DNA of 64,000 nucleotides from positions 434,001 to 498,000 of the forward strand of contig NZ_LQQA01000033.1 in the NCBI RefSeq assembly GCF_002101965.1, read 5' to 3'. The position numbers were made by a program, and so were the translations under genes. This document shows, in pieces, positions 49,305 through 58,212 of this stretch (its first letter is position 1; the number at the start of each line of letters is the position of its first letter). Origin of the DNA: Mycolicibacterium wolinskyi (GTDB taxonomy: Bacteria > Actinomycetota > Actinomycetes > Mycobacteriales > Mycobacteriaceae). A model generated the notes under the pieces. The model saw nothing but the letters and a program-made list of their open reading frames with translations. It had not been told where the DNA came from and made no database searches.

Positions 49305-50440
49305 GCGAGGGTTCTCGGGGGATATCGGTCGTGCTGGCCGGCGGCGGGACCGCAGGTCACGTCGAGCCGGCGATGGCGGTGGCCGATGCGCTGCGCGCAC
49401 TCGACCCCGCTGTGCGGATCACCGCCCTCGGTACGCAGCGCGGGCTGGAGACCCGGCTCGTCCCACAGCGCGGTTATGACCTTGAGCTGATCACGCCCGT
49501 ACCGCTGCCACGCAAGCCGTCCGGAGATCTGGTGCGCCTCCCGCTGCGCGTGCGCACGGCGATCCGCCAGACCCGGTCGGTGTTGTCGAACGTCGAGGCC
49601 GACGTGGTGGTGGGGTTCGGCGGCTACGTCGCGTTGCCTGCCTATCTGGCGGCCAGGGGCGGCATCGCGCGGCGGCGACGCGCGGTGCCGGTCGTGATCC
49701 ACGAGGCCAACGCGAGTGCCGGACTGGCCAACCGGGTCGGCGCGCGGTCGGCCCGCCGGGTGCTCTCCGCGGTGCCCGATCCCGGTCTACGCGACGTCGA
49801 GGTGGTCGGGGTGCCGGTGCGGGCCGCGATCACATCGTTGGACCGCAAGGCCCTGCGCGCCGAGGCCCGCGCGTTCTTCGGTTTCGCCGAGGACGCCAAG
49901 GTGTTGTTGGTGTTCGGCGGTTCGCAAGGTGCGCAGTCGATCAACCGCGCGGTGTCGGCCGCGGCCGAAAAGCTTGCGGCGGCCGGCATTTCGGTACTGC
50001 ACGCGCACGGCCCGAAGAACACGCTGCAGCTGCCAACGCCACAGGCCGACGCACCCCCCTACGTCGCGGTGCCATACCTGGACCGCATGGACCTGGCCTA
50101 TGCCGCAGCCGATCTGGCGATCTGCCGGTCCGGCGCGATGACGGTCGCCGAGGTCACCGCGGTCGGCCTGCCCGCGATCTATGTGCCGCTGCCCATCGGC
50201 AACGGTGAGCAGCGCCTCAATGCGGGCCCGGTGGTTTCGGCGGGCGGCGGCATCGTCGTCGACGACGCCGATCTCACCGGAAGCTTCGTCGCCGACACCG
50301 TGGTCAGCCTGCTCACCGACGACGCCAAACTCTCGGCGATGACGGCGGCCGCGGCGCTCTCGGGTCATCCCGATGCGGCCCGGCGCGTGGCCGAGGTCGT
50401 GCTGGACGTGGCACGGGCCGAACGAAAGAGGGCGCAGTGA
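49301..50440 (+). CDS. murG: UDP-N-acetylglucosamine:lipid I N-acetylglucosaminyltransferase
   Basis: A 379-residue GT28 glycosyltransferase (GT-B fold) that makes lipid II at the inner face of the membrane. The N-terminal G-loop VLAGGGTAGHVEPAMAVAD, the second loop VGFGGYVALPAYLAA, and HEANASAGLANRV are acceptor-side motifs. FGGSQGAQSINRAV and RSGAMTVAEVTAVGLPAIYVP bind UDP-GlcNAc. The GTG overlaps the ftsW stop, and murC overlaps its own stop, both by 4 nt. The length is normal. Confidence 0.96.
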   Translation: MSEGSRGISVVLAGGGTAGHVEPAMAVADALRALDPAVRITALGTQRGLETRLVPQRGYDLELITPVPLPRKPSGDLVRLPLRVRTAIRQTRSVLSNVEADVVVGFGGYVALPAYLAARGGIARRRRAVPVVIHEANASAGLANRVGARSARRVLSAVPDPGLRDVEVVGVPVRAAITSLDRKALRAEARAFFGFAEDAKVLLVFGGSQGAQSINRAVSAAAEKLAAAGISVLHAHGPKNTLQLPTPQADAPPYVAVPYLDRMDLAYAAADLAICRSGAMTVAEVTAVGLPAIYVPLPIGNGEQRLNAGPVVSAGGGIVVDDADLTGSFVADTVVSLLTDDAKLSAMTAAAALSGHPDAARRVAEVVLDVARAERKRAQ

Positions 50441-51894
50441 ACGCCAATTCACTACCGCCCGAGCTCGAGCGCGTGCACATGGTCGGCATCGGCGGTGCCG
50501 GGATGTCGGGTGTCGCACGCATCCTGCTCGACCGCGGCGGCCTGGTGTCGGGATCCGACGCCAAAGAGTCACGCAGCGTGGTGGCGCTGCGCGCCAGGGG
50601 TGCCGAGATCCGGATCGGCCATGACGCGTCGTCACTCGACCTGTTGCCCGGTGGGCCGACCGCGGTCGTCACGACGCATGCGGCGATACCCAAGACCAAT
50701 CCCGAACTGGTCGAGGCCCGGCGGCGCGGCATCCCCGTCATCCTGCGGCCGGTGGTGCTGGCCAAGCTGATGGTCGGGTACACGACGCTCATGGTGACCG
50801 GGACCCACGGGAAGACGACCACGACGTCGATGCTCATCGTGGCGTTGCAGCACAGCGGTTTCGACCCGTCGTTCGCGGTCGGCGGGGATCTGGGGGAGGC
50901 CGGCACCAACGCCCATCACGGCAGCGGCCGGTGTTTCGTGGCCGAGGCCGACGAAAGCGACGGCTCACTGCTCGAGTACACGCCGGATATCGCGGTGGTG
51001 ACCAACATCGAGGCCGACCATCTGGACTTCTTCGGCAGTGAGGCGGCCTATACCGCGGTCTTCGACTCGTTCGTCGAACGGATCGCACCCGGCGGCGCGC
51101 TCGTCGCCTGCACCGATGATCCAGGCGCGGCCGCGCTCGCCGATCGCACCGAAGCGCTCGGGATCCGGGTGCTGCGCTACGGCAGTACCGGCGAGAACTT
51201 GGCCGGGACACTGCTGAGTTGGGACCAGCAGGGCACCGGCGCGGTGGCACACATCCAGCTTGCTGGTGAGCCGCATCCACGGGCCATCCGGCTCGCGGTA
51301 CCCGGCAGGCACATGGCGCTCAATGCCCTCGCGGCGGTGCTCGCCGCGGTCCAGGTCGGCGCGCCTGCCGAGGTCGTGCTCGACGGGTTGGCCGGATTCG
51401 AAGGCGTCCGTAGGCGTTTCGAGCTGGTCGGTTCGGTCGGCGGGGTTCGGGTTTTCGACGACTACGCGCACCATCCCACCGAGGTCCGGGCGACGCTGGA
51501 GGCGGCCCGCATGGTCGCCGATCAGGCCGGTGGACGGTCGATCGTGGCGTTCCAACCGCATTTGTATTCGCGCACAGCGACATTCGCGCGTGACTTCGGC
51601 GCCGCGTTGAGCACGGCCGACGAGGTCTTCGTGCTCGACGTGTACGGCGCGCGGGAACAGCCGATGCCCGGGATCAGCGGCGCCACGGTCGCCGAGCACG
51701 TCACCGTCCCGGTGACCTATGTGCCGGATTTCTCGGCGGTCGCCGCGTCGGTGGCGGCGTCGGCCCGGTCGGGTGATGTCGTGCTCACCATGGGGGCGGG
51801 CGACGTGACGATGCTGGGAAGCGAGATCTTGACCGAATTGCAGATCAAGGCCAACCGCAGCGCCCCTGGACGGTCGGGGACGGGTTCGTCGTGA
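50437..51894 (+). CDS. murC: UDP-N-acetylmuramate:L-alanine ligase
   Basis: A 485-residue Mur ligase adding the first amino acid to UDP-MurNAc. The N-terminal UDP-binding motif is GIGGAGMSGVARIL, the P-loop is GTHGKTTT with Lys126, EADESDGSLLEY is a signature, and FDDYAHHPTEVRATL marks the C-terminal domain. MurC acts before MurD, MurE and MurF, so its late position in the cluster does not follow pathway order. GTGA overlaps join it to murG and ftsQ. In M. tuberculosis MurC is a target of PknA. Confidence 0.96.
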   Translation: MNANSLPPELERVHMVGIGGAGMSGVARILLDRGGLVSGSDAKESRSVVALRARGAEIRIGHDASSLDLLPGGPTAVVTTHAAIPKTNPELVEARRRGIPVILRPVVLAKLMVGYTTLMVTGTHGKTTTTSMLIVALQHSGFDPSFAVGGDLGEAGTNAHHGSGRCFVAEADESDGSLLEYTPDIAVVTNIEADHLDFFGSEAAYTAVFDSFVERIAPGGALVACTDDPGAAALADRTEALGIRVLRYGSTGENLAGTLLSWDQQGTGAVAHIQLAGEPHPRAIRLAVPGRHMALNALAAVLAAVQVGAPAEVVLDGLAGFEGVRRRFELVGSVGGVRVFDDYAHHPTEVRATLEAARMVADQAGGRSIVAFQPHLYSRTATFARDFGAALSTADEVFVLDVYGAREQPMPGISGATVAEHVTVPVTYVPDFSAVAASVAASARSGDVVLTMGAGDVTMLGSEILTELQIKANRSAPGRSGTGSS

Positions 51895-52820
51895 CCGAGC
51901 CGGGTCCCCAGGCCGGCCCCGAAAGCACTGCCGCCGAATCGAATCCGGCAGAGCCCGAGCACGCGCAGGCCGAATCGACGATGCCGCCTGCCGCCTCGGA
52001 GGACTATGAGGGGCCGCGACGGCGGGCGCGCCGCGAACGCGCCGAGCGCCGGGCCGCCCGCGATCGCGCCATCGCGATCGAACAGGCGCGCCGCGAAGCC
52101 AAGCGCCGCGTCGACGGATCGTCGGCCGAGGCGCCGAAAACCCTTGCCAGAGGTACGATTCGAGGCCTCAAGGTGCTCCTGTGGACGGCTCTGGCCAGCG
52201 TGCTGGCGGTGGCGCTGGGCCTGGTCTTGTACTTCACGCCGATCATGTCCGCCCGCAATGTGGTGGTTTCCGGTTTGGCTGCGTTGTCTCAGGAGGAGGT
52301 GCTCGCGGCGGCCGCGGTGGTGCCCGGCACACCGCTGTTGCAGATCAACACCGATGCGGTGGCCGAACGGGTGGCGACCATCCGCCGTGTCGCGACCGCC
52401 CGCGTGCAGCGGGAGTATCCGTCGACATTGCGGATCACCGTCGTCGAGCGGGTGCCCGTCGTGGTCAAGGACTATCCGGACGGTCCGCACCTGTTCGACC
52501 GGGACGGTGTCGACTTCGCGACCGAACCCCCGCCGCCGGCACTGCCGTATCTCGATGCCGACAACCCCGGTCCCAACGATCCCGCGACCCAGGCCGCGCT
52601 TGAGGTGATGTTGGCGTTGCCTCCGGAGGTCGTCGGCCAGGTCGGCCGGGTCGCCGCACCGTCGGTCGCGTCGATCACGTTGACGCTCACCGATGGTCGG
52701 GTCGTGGTGTGGGGGACGACCGACCGCACCAAGGAGAAGGCGCTGAAGCTCGCGGCGCTGTTGACCCAGCCCGGTCGCACGTACGACGTCTCGAGTCCGG
52801 ACCTGCCGACCGTCAAGTGA
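51891..52820 (+). CDS. ftsQ: Cell division protein FtsQ (POTRA domain)
   Basis: A 309-residue bitopic divisome protein. The cytoplasmic N-terminus (1-93) is Glu/Ala-rich, then Arg-rich (RRRARRERAERRAARDRA). One helix follows at 94-115, and then the POTRA domain (about 119-190, VVVSGLAALSQEEVLAAA) and an FtsQ beta domain. FtsQ recruits FtsL/FtsB and regulates septal synthesis. It starts at GTG 51891 inside the murC stop. There is no ftsA or ddl between ftsQ and ftsZ, which is normal for actinobacteria. Confidence 0.94.
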   Translation: MTEPGPQAGPESTAAESNPAEPEHAQAESTMPPAASEDYEGPRRRARRERAERRAARDRAIAIEQARREAKRRVDGSSAEAPKTLARGTIRGLKVLLWTALASVLAVALGLVLYFTPIMSARNVVVSGLAALSQEEVLAAAAVVPGTPLLQINTDAVAERVATIRRVATARVQREYPSTLRITVVERVPVVVKDYPDGPHLFDRDGVDFATEPPPPALPYLDADNPGPNDPATQAALEVMLALPPEVVGQVGRVAAPSVASITLTLTDGRVVVWGTTDRTKEKALKLAALLTQPGRTYDVSSPDLPTVK

Positions 52821-52917
52821 TTTCGGGCGCATTCTCCGAAATTGCCGCGTGACGCGTCGGCGCGCCTGCCGCGATAGGCCCCGTTGTCCCCCTACCGTTC
52901 TGTTTGCGCAGAACTAC

Positions 52918-52923
52918 TTGACA
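52918..52923 (+). promoter_or_regulatory. Candidate -35 element upstream of ftsZ
   Basis: A consensus TTGACA lies 85 nt before the ftsZ ATG in the A+T-rich 188-nt gap after ftsQ. The best -10 candidates (TTGAGG at 52941, or TGAGGT one base on) are weak. A separate ftsZ promoter here is expected, since mycobacterial ftsZ is known to have its own promoters. Confidence 0.5.
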
Positions 52924-53008
52924 TAACTCTAAGCCTATGGTTGAGGTTGAGAGTTTGCAGGAGAGGGGTTCGGCGCCCAATAACGGCAACCAGGGAGGAA
53001 GACGATCC

Positions 53009-54172
53009 ATGACCCCCCCGCATAACTACCTAGCGGTAATCAAGGTGGTTGGTATCGGCGGCGGCGGCGTCAACGCCGTCAACCGGATGATCGAACAGGG
53101 CCTGAAGGGCGTCGAGTTCATCGCGATCAATACCGACGCCCAGGCGCTGTTGATGAGCGATGCCGACGTCAAGCTCGATGTCGGCCGCGATTCCACCCGT
53201 GGGCTTGGCGCGGGCGCCGATCCCGAGGTCGGTCGCAAGGCGGCCGAGGATGCCAAGGACGACATCGAGGAGCTGCTGCGCGGCGCCGACATGGTGTTCG
53301 TCACGGCAGGCGAAGGCGGCGGCACCGGCACCGGCGGTGCACCGGTGGTCGCGACCATCGCGCGCAAGCTCGGTGCGCTGACCGTCGGCGTGGTGACGCG
53401 GCCGTTCTCGTTCGAGGGAAAGCGCCGCTCCAACCAGGCCGAAGCCGGTATCACCGCGCTGCGCGAGAGCTGCGACACCCTCATCGTCATCCCCAACGAC
53501 CGGCTGTTGCAGATGGGCGACGCCGCGGTGTCGCTCATGGACGCATTCCGCAGCGCGGATGAGGTGCTGCTCAACGGCGTTCAGGGCATCACCGACCTGA
53601 TCACCACGCCCGGCCTGATCAACGTCGACTTCGCCGACGTCAAGGGCGTCATGAGCGGTGCGGGTACGGCGCTCATGGGCATCGGCTCGGCCCGTGGCGA
53701 CGGGCGTGCGCTCAAGGCCGCCGAGATCGCGATCAATTCACCGCTGCTGGAAGCCTCGATGGAGGGCGCGCAGGGCGTGCTGCTCTCGGTCGCGGGCGGC
53801 AGCGACCTCGGCCTGTTCGAGATCAACGAGGCGGCATCGCTCGTGCAGGACGCCGCGCATCCCGAGGCCAACATCATCTTTGGCACCGTGATCGACGACT
53901 CACTCGGCGATGAGGTCAGAGTCACCGTCATCGCGGCCGGGTTCGACACCACCGGGCCGAGCCGTAAGCCGGTCGTCGGGCCGAGCCAGGCCCAGACCCA
54001 GCCGATCGCGTCGGGCCGGGCGGGCAAGGTCACCACGTCGTTGTTCGAGCCGACGGATGCGGTGAGCGTCCCGGCGCACACCAACGGCGCGACGGTCAGT
54101 ATCGGCGGCGACGGAAACGACGGAGGCATCGCCGACGACGATGTCGACGTGCCGCCGTTCATGCGGCACTGA
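53009..54172 (+). CDS. ftsZ: Cell division GTPase FtsZ
   Basis: A 387-residue tubulin homologue that forms the cytokinetic ring. The tubulin signature is GGGTGTG (103-109), GIGGGGVNAVNRM (15-27) is the first nucleotide loop, NTDAQAL follows, and ADVKGVMSGAG holds the T7-loop region that completes the GTPase site. The C-terminal peptide DDDVDVPPFMRH is the conserved tail that binds SepF, FtsW and other partners. ATG 53009 (MTPPHNYLAVIK) follows AGGGAGGAAG; the frame is open to 52937. It differs from M. smegmatis FtsZ at several tail positions as I recall it, which supports a sister species. Confidence 0.98.
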   Translation: MTPPHNYLAVIKVVGIGGGGVNAVNRMIEQGLKGVEFIAINTDAQALLMSDADVKLDVGRDSTRGLGAGADPEVGRKAAEDAKDDIEELLRGADMVFVTAGEGGGTGTGGAPVVATIARKLGALTVGVVTRPFSFEGKRRSNQAEAGITALRESCDTLIVIPNDRLLQMGDAAVSLMDAFRSADEVLLNGVQGITDLITTPGLINVDFADVKGVMSGAGTALMGIGSARGDGRALKAAEIAINSPLLEASMEGAQGVLLSVAGGSDLGLFEINEAASLVQDAAHPEANIIFGTVIDDSLGDEVRVTVIAAGFDTTGPSRKPVVGPSQAQTQPIASGRAGKVTTSLFEPTDAVSVPAHTNGATVSIGGDGNDGGIADDDVDVPPFMRH

Positions 54173-54207
54173 GCCGGGCGCCGGCAGCGGGTCCGGATAC
54201 TGGAATC

Positions 54208-54921
54208 GTGAGTCTTCGTGTACGGCGCGTGACCACCACCCGCGCCGGCGGCGTGTCAGCGCCGCCCTTCGATTCGTTCAATCTCGGCGACCACGTCGGT
54301 GACGATCCGGCCGCGGTGGCCGCCAACCGTAAGCGGTTGGCTTCGGCCATCGGCGCAGACGGCGTCGTGTGGATGAATCAGGTGCACAGCGACCGGGTGG
54401 TCACGGTCGACGGTCCGCAGGCCGCCGCGGTCGATAAAACCGACGCATTGGTGACCGCCACTCCCGGTTTGGCTTTGGCGGTGGTAACCGCCGATTGTGT
54501 CCCGGTATTAATGGCCGATGCGCGCGCGGGTGTGGTCGCGGCCGCCCACGCCGGCCGGGTCGGCGCACAGAAAGGCATCGTGGCCCGCACCCTCGAGGCG
54601 ATGCTGGCCGCGGGTGCGCATGTCCAAGACATCTCGGTGCTGCTCGGCCCCGCGGTGAGCGGACGCAATTACGAAGTTCCCGAGGATATGGCCGCCGAGG
54701 TCGAGGCCGCGCTTCCCGGCAGCCGCACCACGACATCGCGGGGTACGCCCGGTTTGGACCTGCGGGCTGGAATCGCCCGGCAATTAACGGCTTTGGGTGT
54801 CAAGGCGATCGATGTCGATCCGCGGTGCACAGTTGACGACCCCAATCTGTTCAGCCACCGCCGAGACGCTCCGACCGGCCGCCTGGCCTGTCTGGTGTGG
54901 CTGGAATCGAGTTCTCGATGA
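54208..54921 (+). CDS. pgeF: YfiH/PgeF family protein (laccase-domain, peptidoglycan editing factor)
   Basis: A 237-residue YfiH/YlmD protein. The catalytic Zn-site residues His60 (MNQVHSD), Cys97 (TADCVPV) and His114 (AAHAGRVGA) are all present. E. coli YfiH prevents wrong amino acids such as L-Ser from entering the stem peptide, and family members also show purine nucleoside phosphorolysis, so the exact role is uncertain. It follows ftsZ by 35 nt and overlaps the next gene as ATGA. Several codons are unusually A+T-rich (for example around 54430-54515). Confidence 0.9.
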   Translation: MSLRVRRVTTTRAGGVSAPPFDSFNLGDHVGDDPAAVAANRKRLASAIGADGVVWMNQVHSDRVVTVDGPQAAAVDKTDALVTATPGLALAVVTADCVPVLMADARAGVVAAAHAGRVGAQKGIVARTLEAMLAAGAHVQDISVLLGPAVSGRNYEVPEDMAAEVEAALPGSRTTTSRGTPGLDLRAGIARQLTALGVKAIDVDPRCTVDDPNLFSHRRDAPTGRLACLVWLESSSR

Positions 54922-55751
54922 GTACCGCGCAGCGTCAGCGTGATGCCGACCGGACGGCCGAACTGACTGCCGCGCTCGGTGCCGCACGGGCCCGCCTGGC
55001 GCGTGCGGCGGAATCGGCGGGTCGGCGCGTCAGTGAAATCGAATTACTTCCGGTGACGAAATTCTTTCCGGCAACCGACATTCTTATTCTCAACCAATTA
55101 GGTTGCCTCGCTTTTGGTGAATCCCGCGAACAGGAAGCCGCGAATAAAATAAAGACGGTGCGTGCCGAATTGCCCGAAACGCCAATTCGCTGGCACATGG
55201 TGGGCCGCATCCAGCGGAACAAGGCGCGCGCGGTCGCCGCGTGGGCATATGCCGCGCACTCGGTCGACAGCGCGCGCCTCATCACCGCGCTGGACCGGGC
55301 CGCGGGGGAGGCGCTTGCCGACGGCGTCCGCACCCAGCCGCTGCGCATCTACCTACAGATCAGCCTCGACGGTGACACCGAACGGGGCGGCGTGGACGTG
55401 AACGATCCCGAACTCGTCGACGAACTGTGCGCGGCCGCGCATGCGGCGGACGGATTGCAGTTCGTCGGGTTGATGGGAATCCCGCCGTTGGACGCCGATC
55501 CGGAGGAGGCGTTCGCGCGGCTCGCGGCGGAACGGGAGCGGGTTCAGCGCGACTACCGGCAGCGGCTGGAGCTGTCGGCCGGCATGTCCGGCGACCTCGA
55601 AGTCGCCGTCAAACACGGATCGACGTGTGTGCGTGTCGGTACCGCGTTAATGGGTCGGCGGCCGCTAACGTCACCCCCAGTAGTCACTCCAGTCACATCT
55701 TCATCACAGACATCAGAACTTCCACGGTCAGCAGAAGGGTCGCCGCGATGA
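54918..55751 (+). CDS. PLP-binding protein, YggS/PROSC family
   Basis: A 277-residue YggS-like protein with the PLP lysine K48 in LLPVTKFFPA, GESREQEAANK, WHMVGRIQRNKAR and HGSTCVRVGTALMG as family motifs. The fold is that of alanine-racemase domain I, and such proteins maintain PLP homeostasis without a known reaction. A segment of the gene (about 55030-55200) is near 50% G+C, far below the window. The C-terminal ~20 residues (VTPVTSSSQTSELPRS) are not a family feature and carry the frame to a 4-nt overlap with sepF. Confidence 0.92.
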   Translation: MSTAQRQRDADRTAELTAALGAARARLARAAESAGRRVSEIELLPVTKFFPATDILILNQLGCLAFGESREQEAANKIKTVRAELPETPIRWHMVGRIQRNKARAVAAWAYAAHSVDSARLITALDRAAGEALADGVRTQPLRIYLQISLDGDTERGGVDVNDPELVDELCAAAHAADGLQFVGLMGIPPLDADPEEAFARLAAERERVQRDYRQRLELSAGMSGDLEVAVKHGSTCVRVGTALMGRRPLTSPPVVTPVTSSSQTSELPRSAEGSPR

Positions 55752-56377
55752 GCACACTGCATAAGGTCAAGGCCTACTTCGGTATGGCACCGATGGAGGA
55801 TTACGACGACGAGTACTACGAGGACGACGATCGCGGCGTCGCCCGCGGCGGCTACCCCCGCCGGCCTCGCGAAGAGCGTTTCGAAGAAGACGCCTACGGC
55901 TACGAGGCCCGCGAGTACGACGAGGGGCCGGCCTACCGGGGCGGTTATCCCGACGAGGCCCGGTTCGAGCCCCGGATGCGCGGTCCGCGTGAATTCGACC
56001 GCCCCGCGCCGCGACTGGGTGCGATGCGGGGTTCCACCCGCGGCGCGCTCGCGATGGATCCGCGCCGCATGGCCGAGCTGTTCGAGGCCGGTAGCCCGCT
56101 TTCGAAGATCACGACGCTGCGTCCCAAGGATTACAGCGAGGCCCGCACCATCGGCGAGCGGTTCCGCGACGGCACCCCGGTGATCATGGATCTGGTGTCG
56201 ATGGACAACGCCGACGCCAAGCGTCTCGTCGACTTCGCGGCTGGTCTGGCCTTCGCCCTGCGTGGCTCGTTCGACAAGGTCGCCACCAAGGTCTTCCTGC
56301 TGTCACCGGCCGATGTCGACGTCAGCGCCGAGGAGCGCCGCCGTATCGCCGAAGCCGGCTTCTACTCCTACCAGTAG
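55748..56377 (+). CDS. sepF: Cell division protein SepF
   Basis: A 209-residue FtsZ-binding protein. The N-terminal amphipathic helix (MSTLHKVKAYFGMAP) would anchor it to the membrane, a disordered Asp/Glu/Tyr/Arg-rich linker covers 17-110, and the compact DUF552/SepF domain covers about 120-205 (KDYSEARTIGERFRDG; MDNADAKRLVDFAAGLAF; VFLLSP). Mycobacteria have no FtsA or ZipA, and SepF is the essential FtsZ tether. ATG 55748 overlaps the preceding stop as ATGA; the open frame extends to 55427. Confidence 0.96.
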   Translation: MSTLHKVKAYFGMAPMEDYDDEYYEDDDRGVARGGYPRRPREERFEEDAYGYEAREYDEGPAYRGGYPDEARFEPRMRGPREFDRPAPRLGAMRGSTRGALAMDPRRMAELFEAGSPLSKITTLRPKDYSEARTIGERFRDGTPVIMDLVSMDNADAKRLVDFAAGLAFALRGSFDKVATKVFLLSPADVDVSAEERRRIAEAGFYSYQ

Positions 56378-56510
56378 TCCGTCGCTGCGCCGACCGGTTG
56401 TGGTCACCACGGCCGGGTAGGCTGGCGGCGTCGCATAACCGGTTGGTCGCGTCGCGTCTGCGGCAGTCAACCCACAGCGACCTGTATCCAATGTCACACA
56501 TCTGTCTGTA

Positions 56511-56816
56511 GTGAGGTCGGCTCAGTTGTCGCTGTTCTTTCAGATCCTTGGTTTCGCGCTGTTCATCTTCTGGCTGCTGCTCATCGCGCGGGTGGTCGTC
56601 GAGTTCATCCGATCGTTCAGCAGGGACTGGCACCCGAAGGGCTTCACGGTCGTGGTGCTCGAGCTCATCATGACCGTCACCGATCCGCCGGTGAAGCTGC
56701 TTCGACGGCTCATTCCGCAGCTCACGATAGGCGCGGTCCGGTTCGATCTGTCGATCATGGTGCTGCTTCTGGTGGCGTTCATCGGGATGCAGCTCGCCTT
56801 CGGCGCGGCGGTCTGA
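56511..56816 (+). CDS. YggT-family integral membrane protein (Rv2146c-like)
   Basis: A 101-residue protein with two membrane helices (FQILGFALFIFWLLLIARVVV and VRFDLSIMVLLLVAFIGMQLAF) and the family segment TDPPVKLLRRLIP between them. YggT proteins occur with division genes across bacteria and are thought to help septum or osmotic functions, but the mechanism is unknown. GTG 56511 is the upstream start; TTG 56526, just before the conserved FFQILGF, is possible and would give the M. tuberculosis length. It lies between sepF and wag31. Confidence 0.88.
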   Translation: MRSAQLSLFFQILGFALFIFWLLLIARVVVEFIRSFSRDWHPKGFTVVVLELIMTVTDPPVKLLRRLIPQLTIGAVRFDLSIMVLLLVAFIGMQLAFGAAV

Positions 56817-56976
56817 ACCCGGCCGCGCGCCGGCCGGTCGACGGCCTCGTGAGGCGTTTGCCGGACGGTCCAAAAAGGCGTAAGAAGATTGAAATTCACT
56901 CTTAAAAATTGACCTCCACTGCAACCGCCGGGTCTGGTGTGACAGGATGGACGCCAGTTGCGTTCAAACAAGGCTC

Positions 56977-56982
56977 TACACT
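56977..56982 (+). promoter_or_regulatory. Candidate -10 element for wag31
   Basis: TACACT fits the mycobacterial -10 pattern, 41 nt before the wag31 ATG, so the leader would be about 35 nt and contain AAGGGGG as ribosome-binding site. A TTGACC at 56909 could belong to a second, upstream promoter. The region 56880-56925 is strikingly A+T-rich. Confidence 0.45.
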
Positions 56983-57023
56983 TTGAGATCGGTTGACGGT
57001 CCAAGACTTCAAGGGGGCAGACA

Positions 57024-57833
57024 ATGCCGCTCACACCAGCGGACGTCCACAACGTCGCGTTCAGCAAGCCGCCGATTGGCAAGCGGGGCTACAACGAGGA
57101 CGAGGTCGACGCCTTTCTCGATCTGGTTGAGAACGAGCTGACCCGGCTGATCGAAGAGAATGCCGATCTCCGGCAGCGCGTCGCTGAGCTCGACTCCGAG
57201 CTCTCGTCTGCGCGCGCGGGCGGTGGCGCCCAGGCGACTCAGTCGATCCCGTTGTACGAGCCCGAGCCAGAGCCTGCCCCGGCTCCGCAACCGGTGTACG
57301 AGGCCCCGCCGCAGCCGGCCGCCGCGCCGAGCGAGGACACCGCGGTTCGCGCGGCCCGCGTGCTGAGCCTCGCGCAGGACACCGCGGACCGCCTCACGAG
57401 CACCGCGAAGGCCGAGTCCGACAAGCTCCTCGCCGATGCACGCGCCCAGGCCGATGCCATGGTCAGCGATGCCCGCAAGACCGCCGAGACCACGGTGTCC
57501 GAGGCACGTCAGCGCGCCGATGCGATGCTGGCCGACGCCCAGACCCGGTCGGAGACGCAGCTGCGGCAGGCGCAGGAGAAGGCCGACGCCCTTCAGGCCG
57601 ACGCCGAGCGCAAGCACTCCGAGATCATGGGAACGATCAATCAGCAGCGCACCGTGCTGGAAGGCCGGTTGGAGCAGCTGCGGACGTTCGAGCGCGAGTA
57701 CCGCACCCGACTCAAGACCTACCTGGAATCGCAGCTTGAGGAGCTCGGTCAGCGTGGCTCGGCCGCGCCGGTCGATTCGAGCGCCAATAACGACGCGAGC
57801 GGGTTCGGTCAGTTCAACCGAGGCAACAACTAA
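57024..57833 (+). CDS. wag31: Polar growth organiser Wag31 (DivIVA)
   Basis: A 269-residue DivIVA. The conserved membrane-binding N-terminus is LTPADVHNVAFSKPPIGKRG (3-22), followed by GYNEDEVDAFLD and a first coiled coil to about 65. An Ala/Pro/Glu linker (65-105) precedes a long Ala/Gln-rich coiled coil (about 108-245). Wag31 gathers at cell poles and directs lateral wall synthesis in mycobacteria. M. tuberculosis Wag31 is phosphorylated by PknA at Thr73; Thr72 here (QATQS) is the matching candidate. It has its own upstream region of about 200 nt. Confidence 0.97.
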   Translation: MPLTPADVHNVAFSKPPIGKRGYNEDEVDAFLDLVENELTRLIEENADLRQRVAELDSELSSARAGGGAQATQSIPLYEPEPEPAPAPQPVYEAPPQPAAAPSEDTAVRAARVLSLAQDTADRLTSTAKAESDKLLADARAQADAMVSDARKTAETTVSEARQRADAMLADAQTRSETQLRQAQEKADALQADAERKHSEIMGTINQQRTVLEGRLEQLRTFEREYRTRLKTYLESQLEELGQRGSAAPVDSSANNDASGFGQFNRGNN

Positions 57834-57894
57834 CCGCTCTCGTAGGCTGACCTGAACCGGCCCGGCCATCGGGCCACAGACCTAGGGTTGAACA

Positions 57895-58212
57895 ATGCTG
57901 ATCATTGCGCTCGTGCTTGCCGTCATCGGCTTGGCCGCGCTCGTGACCGCCGTGGTCACCAGTAATGAATTGATCGCCTGGGTCTGCATCGGCGCCAGCG
58001 TGCTCGGCGTCGTGCTCCTCATCGTCGACGCGCTGCGGGAGCGCTCGCGGGGCACCAAGGCCGCGGCCGAATCCGACGAGGAAACCGAGGACGCGGTCGC
58101 GACGGACACCGACGAGCCGGTGGACTACCCCGACGAACCGACGGAAGCCGAGCCGGAGCCCCGCTCCGACGATGTCGCGGTGGACGAGCCCACCGAGGAG
58201 CGCAAGAACTAG
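57895..58212 (+). CDS. Small two-helix membrane protein with acidic tail (Rv2144c-like)
   Basis: A 105-residue protein: two hydrophobic segments at 3-22 (IIALVLAVIGLAALVTAVVT) and 25-46, a short basic stretch (RERSRGTK), then a strongly acidic cytoplasmic tail (SDEETEDAVATDTDEPVDY and on). The function is unknown. It follows wag31 by 61 nt and ends the cluster. The stop shares a CTAG with the convergent phosphoribosyltransferase. Confidence 0.82.
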   Translation: MLIIALVLAVIGLAALVTAVVTSNELIAWVCIGASVLGVVLLIVDALRERSRGTKAAAESDEETEDAVATDTDEPVDYPDEPTEAEPEPRSDDVAVDEPTEERKN

